Positions 53,371-63,935 of a stretch of 64,000 nucleotides of DNA are shown here, one piece after another. The stretch comes from Aradus depressus. Lineage: Eukaryota; Arthropoda; Insecta; Hemiptera; Aradidae. Each line of letters starts with the position of its first letter. The stretch's first letter is position 1. The position numbers were made by a program, and so were the translations under genes. The stretch is taken from contig OY759223.1 in the NCBI GenBank assembly GCA_963662175.1, positions 13,370,249 to 13,434,248 on the forward strand. The letters are read 5' to 3'. Under the pieces are notes generated by a model. The model was given only the letters and a program-made list of their open reading frames with translations, was not told where the DNA came from and did not search any database.

Positions 53371-56064
53371 TCAGTCCTCTTGATTAAGGTCGCTATGGTG
53401 CTTCCTCTTCAGACGACGATCTGGTCTTGGCGGAGGCAGGTGGAGAGGGATGGCACGTAGCAGAGGATTTTGATGATTTTGCATGCTCCGCAGCAGACTG
53501 GTGTAGCAAATAGGCAGACATTTTTTCACCTCAGGGATCTCAAGATCATCGTGTATAGTTTTGTTACGGACAAACCAGGGCGCACTAGTGATTATTCTTA
53601 AGGCCCGATTCTGGAGTGTCTGTATACGTTTGATTTGAGAATCCGAGGCAGAACCCCAGATAGAGCAGCCGTAAAGCCACATGGGCCTGATGAGCATCAT
53701 ATAAATGAGCCTCTTGAGATGGAGGGGGAGCTCAGAGTTCTTGAAGAGAGGTTTCAGCTGGTTAAGTCGATGTCTTAGTCTGTGAAGCAGCGAAGTGATG
53801 TGCTCGTTCCAGGTCAACTTGGTGTCCATGGTGAGGCCTAGGTACCGAATTGAAGAAGTCTGTGGGACAAGAGCTCCGTTGAGGGTCAGCGGGCCTACTA
53901 CTTCAGTCCGTAGATAAGTGAATGGTACCAACGCTGACTTTTGAGGATTTAAATGTATCCTCCATTTGGCACTCCAAACTTTCACCTCATCCAAGAAGTT
54001 GTGCAGTTGTACTTCAGCGAGTCGACTGGAGGTGGCCTTACTCATTACAGCAACATCGTCGGCGAATTGAGCAGTTGTTAGGCCGTTCTGCTGTGGAAAG
54101 TCGTGGGTGTATATTAGATATAAGAAGGGTCCAAGCACACTTCCCTGTGGTACTCCAGATATCATCGACTTGGACTGGGATTGGGCTCCTTGGTAGATGA
54201 CAGAGAAGGTACGGTTGCTAAGATATGACTGCATTAGTCTCCAATAAGTGTCAGGCAGCAGCGGTTTCATTTTTAATAACAGTCCCTCATGCCAAACCTT
54301 ATCGAAAGCTTTTTCAGTGTCAAGGAACAAGCCGAGACATACCTGCTTCGTTTCGTATGTGTCCAAGATCGTATCGACGACTCTGTGCAGCTGTTGTGGA
54401 CAAGAGTGGTTCGAGCGGAATCCGAACTGTGAATTTGGAAGTAGCGGACTTAAATATTCTAATAATTTTGGTAGAAAGAGACGTTCAAAAATCTTAGAGA
54501 ACAATGTCAATAAGCTAATAGGTCGGTAACTGTTAGGGTCATTACGTTTTTTTTGTGGCTTAGGAACCATAATGATATTTGCATGTTTCCATTTTTGGGG
54601 AAAATATGTTGTTCGAAGCATGGCATTGTAGATCTGGGTAAGTAGAACTAATGGCTTCCTAGGCAGATTTTGTAGCAAGGGTTGCACTATGTGATCATAC
54701 CCAGGAGTTTTCTTTGCTGAAGAACGGTCGATAACATTTTTTACTTGGCCTGGTGAGAAGTAAAAGTCGAATGGAGTCAAGAGCAATGGTTGTTCCAGTT
54801 GTTCTTTCACTGTCTCTAGAAAGTGATGATTGATAGTTCGATTTGGTCTAAACTGGTTAACTAGCATCTCTGAAAAGACGTCAACCTTCTCCTTCGGTGT
54901 TGTTAACCAGTTGTTTTGATGTTTTAAAGGGGGTATTAAATGACGTTCTTTGGTAAGAAATTTGGTTTTTCTCCAGAGGGAGCCATTCCTTGTGTCCAAG
55001 GTTAACAGATCGTTGGTGAGTGCTGTCTGCTTTAGCTCTCGGAGTGCCTTCCTGAGGTCATATGTGGCTCTGTTGTAGGACCGCTTATGGTCGGGGTGCC
55101 TGGTACGTGCCCACAAGGTCCTTGCTGCTTTCTTCTCGTTATGGAGTTGGGTGATGTGAGCTGGGTAAAAGACTCGTTTGGTGCCTGTATAATTAGTTTG
55201 TTGATCTCCTGCTTCACTTGCCGCAAACTGAATATCTTGTGTTAGTTTACTGACAGCCACGTCAATGTCCTCCTTGGTTTTGAGAGGTATTTTAAGGTCT
55301 GTTACATCTTGTAGAACTGCCTGATATATTTTCCAATCAAAAGGATATTTGATCAGTTTAGGTGCTATTGGAACTTGAAGGGGGCTTTGAGCAAACTCAA
55401 TCCTGACTGGAAAATGGTCAGAGCTAAGGTCATGAAGAACACTTGGTGTTGTACAAAGCCTAGATATATTACGGCCAATGAAGAAGTCCAGTATGTCAGG
55501 CGCGTGATTTTGAGTGTGCGGATAGTGAGTAGGTTCTAGTGGATATACGACATCCAAGCGCAGCTGGTTGATAACATCATGGAGGACTCTGCCCCTCGGG
55601 TTAGTTACATGCGATCCCCATCGTGGATGTTTGGAGTTGAAGTCTCCTCCCAACAGGAAGTGCGTACCCATCTCATGAACCACTCCCCAGAACACAACAG
55701 GAGCGACTGAATTGGAGGGAGCAGAATAAAACGAACCTACTTGATAGGTGTGGTGGTTTAGCGCAAGCTGACATCGGGCTACCTGTACCTCCTCCTCTCT
55801 GATAGGAAGCAGCTCGTAGTGGAGGATTGTAGACTTGATGCAGATGACAGCACCTCCTTTACAGTGCCCAGATGGATGATCTGCTCTGTAAACCTTATAG
55901 CCTGCTATGTGAATATGAATGTTAGGATTCAATTTAGTCTCTGTCAGTAACATTATGTCTATGTTATTGAAGTTTAGAAAATATTCCAACTCATCATATT
56001 TATTACTGAAACTTTGACAGTTCCAGGTGCAAATTTTAAAAGATTTGTGAGGAAGGAAAGCCAT
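53371..56064 (-). CDS. Jockey LINE ORF2: endonuclease and reverse transcriptase (897 aa)
   Basis: The APE-type endonuclease occupies about residues 10-225: TWNCQS, LLTETKL, GGDFNSKHPRWGS and SDHFPV all keep the catalytic residues. The reverse transcriptase spans about residues 430-770: YRPISLLTLFSKIFERL, FGFRSNHSC, LFLDTEKAFDKVWH, GVPQGSVLGPFLYLIYTHDF, FADDVAV (the usual YADD is FADD) and YLGLTMDTKLTW. The C-terminal region ends without RNase H, as in the Jockey clade. It nicks target DNA and primes reverse transcription there. Length is normal for Jockey ORF2. The start ATG shares its A with the ORF1 stop. Confidence 0.93.
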   Translation of the reverse strand: MAFLPHKSFKICTWNCQSFSNKYDELEYFLNFNNIDIMLLTETKLNPNIHIHIAGYKVYRADHPSGHCKGGAVICIKSTILHYELLPIREEEVQVARCQLALNHHTYQVGSFYSAPSNSVAPVVFWGVVHEMGTHFLLGGDFNSKHPRWGSHVTNPRGRVLHDVINQLRLDVVYPLEPTHYPHTQNHAPDILDFFIGRNISRLCTTPSVLHDLSSDHFPVRIEFAQSPLQVPIAPKLIKYPFDWKIYQAVLQDVTDLKIPLKTKEDIDVAVSKLTQDIQFAASEAGDQQTNYTGTKRVFYPAHITQLHNEKKAARTLWARTRHPDHKRSYNRATYDLRKALRELKQTALTNDLLTLDTRNGSLWRKTKFLTKERHLIPPLKHQNNWLTTPKEKVDVFSEMLVNQFRPNRTINHHFLETVKEQLEQPLLLTPFDFYFSPGQVKNVIDRSSAKKTPGYDHIVQPLLQNLPRKPLVLLTQIYNAMLRTTYFPQKWKHANIIMVPKPQKKRNDPNSYRPISLLTLFSKIFERLFLPKLLEYLSPLLPNSQFGFRSNHSCPQQLHRVVDTILDTYETKQVCLGLFLDTEKAFDKVWHEGLLLKMKPLLPDTYWRLMQSYLSNRTFSVIYQGAQSQSKSMISGVPQGSVLGPFLYLIYTHDFPQQNGLTTAQFADDVAVMSKATSSRLAEVQLHNFLDEVKVWSAKWRIHLNPQKSALVPFTYLRTEVVGPLTLNGALVPQTSSIRYLGLTMDTKLTWNEHITSLLHRLRHRLNQLKPLFKNSELPLHLKRLIYMMLIRPMWLYGCSIWGSASDSQIKRIQTLQNRALRIITSAPWFVRNKTIHDDLEIPEVKKCLPICYTSLLRSMQNHQNPLLRAIPLHLPPPRPDRRLKRKHHSDLNQED

Positions 56065-57245
56065 TATTTTGATTTTATCAGGATTGGGAGCAGTTGCACT
56101 AACGATTGGACGAGAGGCTGTATGATAGCTATCAGAGAATCGATTTTATTTACAAGAGTGAGCATTTCGGTGGAAGAACAGGCAGGCATTTGGTCACCTA
56201 GGCTAAAAGAATGATTTTCATGTTGGCTGCTTTGGACATTTGATTTGGTTGCTTTAGCATAACTAATTAGAGGGCTTGTCATCTTAGTCTGTGATACCGG
56301 AGATGCCGCGATCTCAGCAGTCGATGTGAGACGGTTGTCAGTTTTGACAGGCATTTTATTGTAAGTGGTGCGTGGCGATGGTTTTTGGAGCTTCAGGTGA
56401 ACAGGACAACCTCTGTAATTTGCAGTATGAGAACCTTTGCAATTCACGCAAGTAGGAGGACTGGTGCTTGGCCTCGGACAATTTTCTGAGCCGTGCATTC
56501 CGTCACATTTGACACATCTGGCCGTTTGATGACAGAAGTTTTTACTATGCCCATATTGTTGACACCTGAGGCATTGTAAGACCGTTCGTCTTGGTCGGGG
56601 GGGTTCTATTTTGATTACCGCATAATAAAGCCGAGTTAGGTTATAAATTTCTGCGTTTTTAGCGCTCGGTCGCAAATCTAAAAAGAAAAGAGGCATAGGT
56701 ACTTTGGTAACAGGATGGAAAACAGGCACCATTTGTATAGGTTCGAAACCGAGGTTACTCAGTTCAGCCATCATCAACGTGGTGTCACAGGTGGGATGCA
56801 GCCCTCTAACCACCACTCTAAAAGGCTTTTCTGATTTAAGCTGAAAAGTGTGATATTCAGCTTGATTTCCTTGCAAAAAATTGATCATTTTTCTGTAATC
56901 ATCTACAACTTCAAAATTAATTTTAACCTTATCTTCAATAGTTTTGTAAAGATAGTTGCCAAGACTTAATTCCTTAATCTGCGATATTAAGGAATTCATG
57001 TTATTAACATTATGAATAAATATAGGAGGTGGCTTGGGTACCTTTTCAACAGATGCGTTCTGAAGGGTGCATATATTCATTGGCTCATTATCACTAGAAA
57101 TACCTGCCAAGGGCGCAAATGCGTTAGATGTTGGTATAGGTTGAGATGGGACATTGGATGTTGAAATTTTTGGTTTTTTGGCTCGCCTGTCTCCCAAAGT
57201 GATCTGATTTTCGGCGTCAGATGGATCAGATGGCTCCGTTCCCAT
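56064..57245 (-). CDS. Jockey LINE ORF1: gag-like RNA-binding protein (393 aa)
   Basis: The central domain FRVVVRGLHPTCDTTLMMAE, followed by PMPLFFLDLRP, matches the PRE_C2HC region typical of Jockey-clade ORF1. It is followed by zinc knuckles CLRCQQYGHSKNFCH, CVKCDGMHGSENC and a third CVNCKGSHTANYRGC. It packages element RNA. The N-terminal third is low-complexity and polar. It ends IKSK with stop TAA overlapping the ORF2 ATG as TAATG (56068-56062 region). Confidence 0.92.
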   Translation of the reverse strand: MGTEPSDPSDAENQITLGDRRAKKPKISTSNVPSQPIPTSNAFAPLAGISSDNEPMNICTLQNASVEKVPKPPPIFIHNVNNMNSLISQIKELSLGNYLYKTIEDKVKINFEVVDDYRKMINFLQGNQAEYHTFQLKSEKPFRVVVRGLHPTCDTTLMMAELSNLGFEPIQMVPVFHPVTKVPMPLFFLDLRPSAKNAEIYNLTRLYYAVIKIEPPRPRRTVLQCLRCQQYGHSKNFCHQTARCVKCDGMHGSENCPRPSTSPPTCVNCKGSHTANYRGCPVHLKLQKPSPRTTYNKMPVKTDNRLTSTAEIAASPVSQTKMTSPLISYAKATKSNVQSSQHENHSFSLGDQMPACSSTEMLTLVNKIDSLIAIIQPLVQSLVQLLPILIKSK

Positions 57246-57299
57246 GTTAAAACCTAAGTTTTATGACCACAACACTATGTCAAAGCTCACATACACAAT

Positions 57300-58598
57300 C
57301 GCTGTTCTTCGACTCTGGTAAACCCGAATTGAAACCCAGGCCTGTTAAGCACTGATAAACTGCTTTGAAAAACTGATTTTCAATAACAGAAACACTTTTT
57401 AACAAAGTAAACTTTTAATTTTAAAAGACACTTTAAATATAGGTTATACCGACATATTCACCGTAACAGCTGACATAGCTTTTTTGTATATGAATACAAA
57501 TTATAAATAATTGCGAAATACAATTAATTTGATTATTTTAATAACTTAAATGAATCATTTTTATAACCACCATGTAATGAATACATAAATTAAACACATT
57601 CATGCAAAAAATTGAAAGTATGTATATCTATACAAAAATACAAACAAATAACTTGTTTAACTTTTGTATTCTCTAATTATAATTAGATTTATAATTATAT
57701 AAAAATATATACATAAAGTGTACCGATTTTGGTTTATAGTTTATGTTAGCACAAATTTCAAAAGTGAAACTTTTTCACTTTTTATCCCTTTTCAACTTTG
57801 TACCGATGGCGTAAGCCGAAACCAGTACACTGTATATAAATATTTTTGTAAAATTAGTCAAGATCAAAGTTAAACAAACAACTTCTTCGTTTTCATTTAT
57901 TTTATTAGTTTTCCACATAGATCACAAAAAATTGTTCGGATGTTTATATCTGTACATCAATATATTCCAGAAATATATCGTTTGAGGCGTTCCTTGCTTG
58001 TAGTTATTTTTGTTTTGTAACTTGACAGCTAAATTATTATACTTATGGGATCATTTTGCAGGAAAACATAAATAAATACTGACTTCAGCAGTTAACTCAG
58101 CGTATGTTCCATTATTAATAACTCTATAAGGTATGCTGAAGATGATTTAAAAGACGCCATGTCGCTGACATAATACTGAGATAACATTCAAATATTTAAT
58201 ACTGAGAAACTATGAAAATTGTATTTCTTAACTTGAAATATTGTTTCGAATATATACGATAATAAGATATCTTCATAGATTATTATTATCTCTTGATTAT
58301 AATTTCGTATGGAATTAATAAGATATCTTAAATTGTTAATTGTAAGTATTAAAATAGCTCAGTCAATCAAGAATTTGTTATTCTGTTTAAAAAAAAACTA
58401 TTTAACATATTTGGATACATAAAGGTATAGAAAGTATAACTATTAAATAATCAAAAAATAAATAAACTACCTACTAGAACAACTCTATAACATTTTAGTA
58501 GGAATTAGCTCCAAAAAGAGTTAAAATATGTGAATCAATAACAAATATTTGTTATGAGACTTTGTAAACACTGAAGTTTAAAGTGAATCAGTTTGGGT
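57300..58598. other. Intergenic, AT-rich, nothing recognised
   Basis: Contains aaagtgaaactttttcacttttt (57760-57785), which is an inverted repeat reminiscent of the family C end motif, and no other shared repeat. Confidence 0.45.
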
Positions 58599-58819
58599 TA
58601 TTACACGAGTCAATCTTAGCAGTGATGGATGCTAACAAAGTGACGAATAACATATATATATATATATATAATAAATTTATAATAAATAAATATATATATA
58701 TATATATATATATTTATTTATTTATTATAAATTTATTATTACACGAGTCAATCTTAGCAGTGATGGATGCTAACAAAGTGACGAATAACATATATATATA
58801 TATAATAAATTTATAATAA

Positions 58820-58856
<37 letters not shown>

Positions 58857-58880
58857 CATATATATATATATATATATATT
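58599..58880 (+). repeat. Tandem duplication with (AT)n and palindromes
   Basis: Unit ttacacgagtcaatcttagc... gacgaataac followed by (AT)n and aataaatttataataaataa occurs twice (58599-58737 and 58738 to about 58870). The first copy is closed by a mirror-complement of its AT-rich part, so 58650-58740 is a long imperfect palindrome. Confidence 0.85.
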
Positions 58881-58884
58881 ATCT

Positions 58885-59172
58885 ACGTGGGTTCGAAACC
58901 CGGCCGAGGCCCTTAGTTAATTTTATCTGGGAGGTAAAATAAACTTAAGCACGTCGTCCTTCGGATGGGACGTTAAGCGATGGTCCCGAGTCTGTACGGT
59001 GTCAGGTATTCGTAAAAGACCCCTGCCCTAGGTATATAATAAAATTTTAGGGTAGGCAAAAGACTCCCACAGTAGAGTTGGGTTCATGTCCACCAGAGTG
59101 ACGAAAGAGTGCTCTGGTAGTAGGCGATATGACCTCGTAGTTAAAGCCCTGGCATGAGTCATAGTAACTAAA
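58885..59172 (+). repeat. SINE-A, lacking the A box
   Basis: Starts at gtgggttcgaaacccggccg (B box) and runs through to ccctggcatgagtcatagtaac. Confidence 0.88.
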
Positions 59173-59309
59173 TATATATATATTATCTAAGACTTGCATT
59201 AAATCAATTACAGAAAGAAAAATACAGAAAATGCAATTTACTCCTTAGATATATTGGGTGGACTGTATACATCTAGGTATCAAGCGTCTAATGTGCTTAT
59301 CCCTTCCCT

Positions 59310-59500
59310 GTTGTAAGTCCTAAATTTTGCCTACCCAGGTTTCAATTACTGGAGTCATTAACGAGTACCTAGTACAGGCTCGGGACTACAATTTAACGTC
59401 CCCTCCGAAGGACGGTGTGCTGCAGGTTTTGTTACCTTCCAGATAAAAAAAAACTAAAGACCTCAGTCGGATTCGAACCCGCGATCTTAAGCTCAATAGG
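59310..59500 (-). repeat. SINE-A, 3'-deleted
   Basis: Reverse copy from gtcctaaattttgcctaccc to gattcgaacccgcgatcttaag. Confidence 0.82.
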
Positions 59501-60262
59501 TTTAACAGTAAATATTGTATAACCTTTTTTTTTTTGTTGACTTTAACTAGGTAGTGAGTTTTAAAGCTCCTTTTTCTCTTCTGTTTAATGAATTTATTGG
59601 GATGTATATCTTTTTTGTTTTTAGGAAAATTAAACACATTTTTTTTTTTAAATAAAGAGTATCCAAGTAAGTCTTTTGGAATTATCCCACTGCTTTTTTT
59701 TTCACTGTCGCAAGTTTTAACAACATTTAAATAGCGACAAAAGATTAGTTATTACCTGACATGATAAAAAAGGTTTCTACGCATCATTGAATCTATGGAA
59801 CTGGAGTCGATTGAGTCGGATTCAGCCCAAATATTCTTATATGAATTCGCTACTTTTGTTTCTTTGTGAATCGCTATCAGTGAGCTATTAGCGCCCTAAT
59901 TTGCTCTTTAGCCTTGCCCATACTTATGCAATTAATATGTTATTAATAAAATATAAATTATAATTAATAATTTCATTTATTTAGTACTAGCATAAATACA
60001 GATATAAATAGAATAAATTACCTTTTATATATATTTCATTAAATTAAATCTTTTATTGAAGCACTTAACACCAGGATTACCCGTTTCGATCATACAAGAC
60101 TAATGCAAGTCTTGAGTTACAAAAAAATATATATTAAAAATTAAAATTTAGTTTAAAACTTTTTTTATATTTGTTGATTGCAAAATTTGTTGTTTTTATC
60201 ACTTAACTTTAAGACAGTATTTTTAGATGGAAGTCAACTTTTGTTTAACACTTGTGTAGAGA

Positions 60263-62298
60263 TTAACTTCGTTTCTCTTTTCGTTTTAATGTCCTTTTTG
60301 AAAAAGAAACTATCTTAACCAGAAGTAGAACCAGACATAGAAGGAATGTGAGAAGAACTGCCACGACGTCCAGTCCTTCCCGTTTCCAGTATGGCATCTT
60401 AGCAGCAGGAGACCTGAGCACCTCACCACCATGTCGTAGTACATACTCCACCCAGTAGATGGCAGTCTCCAGGGGAGGCATGGGTCGGTCCTTGAAGGCA
60501 GCCGACAAGGTCAAGGTTCGTTCTTTGTACCTAAACATAAACCAGATGTGTAAGTAAATAAACTGGGCTTGGGACTGGGTTCTGTGACGTCACACTTTGG
60601 TTACAACCATATCTGTTAGTTAGAGGTCATATCGCCTACTACCCTGAGCTTGACTACTGTGGGAATCCTACATTTTGCCTACCTAGGTTTATTCACCTAG
60701 GAATGCCTACATCCGGACCATCGCTTAATATCCCATCCGAAAGACGGCGTACTCAAGGTTTTTTCTCACCTCCCAGTTTCGAACTCGCGATTTTGACCTC
60801 AGTAGGCTACCTCTGAGCTACCGGCTTTCTCAAAACTCTATAATATATGGAATACAAAATCACCTTGAAAGTGTATTCTAGGAATCTATTTGTCAGATAC
60901 CAATTTGAGGCTGTATGTAGGCAGACATTCTATGAACACATAGAATAATAATAATTGTTTAAAAAATAATACCCAGTTAAACCTTCGGATGGGACGTTAA
61001 GCGATGGTCCCGAGCTTGTACGATGTCAGGTACTCGTTAAAGACCCCTACCCTAGGTGAATAAAAATTTAGGGTAGGTAAAATTTATGACTCCCAAAGTA
61101 GAGTCGGGCTCATGTTCAACAGAGTGACGAAAGTGCACTCTGGTAGTAGGCGATATGACCTCGTAATTAAAGCCCAGGCATGAGTAATTATAACTAACTA
61201 TAAGATATAATTTATTGGTGTTAACAAAGGGGAGTAGTAAATATAAATTTGGTCATACATTGAAACTAGGGCGTAGCCAGGATTTTGAGCAGGGGGGGGG
61301 GGCGCAAAGTTAGGCTACGAGGGTGGGGGGTATAGACTCCCGGGAGCACAGCCCGCAGTTTCCATGGTTAGCGTTGCAGACTTTTTGTTATTAATTTGGG
61401 AGACTCGGACCTCTAGAAGCTCCCTCTGAGGTAACCACTGACTGTAATACTTAAGTTGACTTCACATGAGCAGCAAGAATGCAACGCTATTGGATGTGAG
61501 TCATTTAATTCTAAAAGCACAGAAACCACAGCGTGCATTTGCTGCTGCTGCGCTTTGGATTTTTTCTGCGCATGTAAAATCAGCTTTAAGAGTATAAAGT
61601 ATAACAATATTATTAAATAAATGTAATATGACTTGTTTTGTACATGTACATTTATGTAACAGCTGATTGCTGATTTAGGAATCAGACGCATGGGAAATTC
61701 GAAGATCCTATTGGTAACTTGCAAGCAATCCATGTTTAATAAAAACTATTTTTTTAGTTTATTTAATTTTTATCTTGGTATTTTGCTCTGCCCCCCCCCC
61801 CCCCCCCCCCTAGCTATGCCCCTGCATAGAAATATTATTTTTAGTGACTTTATGTATTTCCAGATGTTCTACACTAAGTAAACTTCTTTTTGAGCAAAAA
61901 ATGGAGTTATTTGATGGCTCCGGTTGAGTCAAAAGTGTGGCTATTGTCGAAAATAATGAAAGAGTGGGATGGATGCTGACTGGGATGGATGCTGACAAGA
62001 CGCCCGGACCTACTTACTTCTAGTAGTAAATACCATTAGACTAATGGTTCAAATAATTACATTAAATTTCATTTTTACCTTGGATTAGTGAGTAGTTCTT
62101 CAACGGCTTCTCTAAACTCTGCCTCATTGAGGGTCCAATAGTTGAGTACCTTTGCCATGCCAGCTGCCTCAGTGTACCTGGCGTTGTGAGGCTGGTCCCC
62201 GAAGATGGGGATACACAATATGGGCACTCCAGAGACTAAAGCCTCGTTGGTGCCCAGCAAGCCGCAGTGTGAGATGAACAGGGCGATCTTAGGGTGAG
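60263..62298 (-). CDS. Second UDP-glycosyltransferase, last two exons only
   Basis: Exon 62079-62298 encodes HPKIALFISHCGLLGTNEAL, then GVPILCIPIFGDQPHNARY, the UGT donor-sugar signature. Its HGG is HCG here, while GDQ is kept. Exon 60263-60530 encodes YKERTLTLSAAFKDRPMPPL, then AIYWVEYVLRHGG, a membrane helix (VVAVLLTFLLCLVLLLVKI) and a lysine-rich tail ending KRKEKRS. The junction is phase 2 on both sides and falls at the same place as in the first UGT. Upstream exons are not visible up to 64000. Either the gene continues beyond the window or its 5' part was displaced by the LINE fragments. It forms a same-strand cluster with the UGT at 46631-51028. Confidence 0.87.
60620..60833 (-). repeat. 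SINE-A copy
   Basis: Reverse copy (aggtcatatcgcctactacc ... gagctaccggctttctc), diverged, in the UGT intron. It is inverted relative to 60977-61200. Confidence 0.8.
60977..61200 (+). repeat. SINE-A, 5'-truncated
   Basis: Forward copy from accttcggatgggacgttaag to gcccaggcatgagtaattataac. Confidence 0.85.
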
Positions 62299-62639
62299 CT
62301 GTAATTAAACATATACATTACATTAATAAAGTCATCAAAATTTCTTGTTCAATAAGAAAAAAAAATCCGGCAAATTTTTCAAATCTACCTCTCCTCCCCG
62401 ACAAAGAAGGTTGTAAAAAAACAAGAAACTTCTGGAAGAAGAAGATGGAATAACAAATGTAACCTTGTTAATATACACAATAAAATCAGACCAAAAAATT
62501 ATTTCATTAGATGCAAAAATATTCTCATAAATGGTTATAATGTGTTCTGTGATACGTAGAATTTCATTTATGGACTTGACAGTTAAGAGTTCAAAGTTGG
62601 TTTAAATCCCGTTATATATATAATCCAATAGGATTAATT

Positions 62640-63095
62640 GTTGGAAAATGTTTTCAAAATAACATATAACTGGGCCTCTTTGTGGATCAACATGGACCTA
62701 ACAAATAAGCATAGGTCCATCAAAGCAAATGTCGACAAATGGAAAAGCTCCGAAAGACAGAATAGGCAGGAGGAGATATGTTTCATGCGGCTCCGTGTAG
62801 GCCACACTCGCCTAACCCATGGCCACCTCATAACCAGGGCGATGGACCCGGGCTGTGGCAGTGTGGGGCCTGGCCTCTCACAGTGAGCCACATCCTGGAG
62901 GGGTGCCCTGGATATGAGGATATACTAAAGGCCATGGGTTTGCGAAAAAGCGACCTACATGAGATGCTCGGAAACGACAACTCATCTGTCGAAGCTGTCC
63001 TAAGATCAATGAAGACAACCCATCTCATTAAATTAATTTAATCGAGTATACGCCGTCAAAAATTTATGACATTGGACGCCAATAAATAAAAATTA
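62640..63095 (+). mobile_element. LINE 3' end fragment, frameshifted
   Basis: Encodes EEICFMRLRVGHTRLTHGHL in one frame and PLTVSHILEGCPGYEDILKA in another, the typical C-terminal zinc-finger-like tail of RNase H-type LINEs. A frameshift falls near 62860-62870. It ends aataaataaaaattattcta, resembling a LINE 3' tail. Confidence 0.75.
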
Positions 63096-63099
63096 TTCT

Positions 63100-63935
63100 A
63101 TTCTACATTATCGTCAGGGCTCTGCTGTCTCCTCAATAAGACCCATATTGGCGGGTGTACCGCAGGGTTCTGTCTTAGCTCCTTTATTATATACAATATA
63201 CACCTCTGATATGCCCACCTCCATCCACACAATGACAGCTGCATACGCCGATGACACCGCCATCTTAGCTGCTGTTCAACTTCACATACACGCCTCATTT
63301 ACACTACAACACCATCTCACACAAATTGAAAACTGGTGCAACACATGGAAAATAAAACTTAATACAGAAAAATCACAGCACATCACATTTACACTTCGAC
63401 GAGAAACATGCCCCCCCGTTTTCATCTACAAGCCCCTCCCTCAAACTAATACTGTACGATACCTAGGACTGACATTGGATCGAAAACTGACATGGAATCC
63501 TCACACACGTCTCACACGAAACACACTGAACCGTCGACTCAAAATACTCTACGGACTTTTAAATAGACGATCAAAATGAGACATGACACAAAAACGGAAC
63601 TGTTATACTTACTTACTTAGACCATTATGGACATACGGATCACAGATCTACGGTTCAGCAAAAACATCCAACATCAAACGAATTCAGGCATTTCAGTCAA
63701 AAACCCTCAGACTGATAACACAGTGCCCCCCATACATAAACAACAGAACACTTCATAACGATCTTATGATACACACAGTACCCGACACAATACAAACTAC
63801 TTACATACGTTTTTTTAGAAAACTTTACACACATACAAACCCAGAAATACGTACTTTATCTTCACAACACTTACCACAAAACCCCCCACGAAGGTTGAAG
63901 AGGAGGTGGAACCGCGACTTACTGCCACCTTAATT
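63100..63935 (+). pseudogene. Truncated Jockey-like reverse transcriptase with one premature stop
   Basis: The frame opens inside the RT at SIRPILAGVPQGSVLAPLLY. It continues through AYADDTAILA, WKIKLNTEKSQH and YLGLTLDRKLTW. It is broken by a TGA at 63577-63579, then resumes in the same frame with RPLWTYGSQIYGSA and RRLKRRW to a stop at 63931-63933. It is a different subfamily from 53240-57300: YADD rather than FADD, and low codon-level similarity. It is joined directly to the tail of the previous LINE fragment at about 63100. Confidence 0.85.

Larger units (their letters stand above)
53240..57300 (-). mobile_element. Jockey-type non-LTR retrotransposon, both ORFs open
   Basis: 5' UTR (to about 57300, end not fixed), ORF1 57245-56064, ORF2 56064-53371, then a 3' UTR of about 95 bp with AATAAA and a poly(A) tail of about 25 (poly(T) on + at about 53249-53274). 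Neither ORF has a stop or frameshift. I could not identify target-site duplications. It lies between the two UGT genes, in the same orientation. Confidence 0.9.

Noticed and set aside
53922..54529. + strand open frames within the LINE
   Set aside because: They are antisense shadows of ORF2 and resemble no protein.
61810..62034. Additional UGT exon near 61900
   Set aside because: No UGT motif is present, and the phase 2 junction from 62079 to 60530 already joins the two conserved exons.
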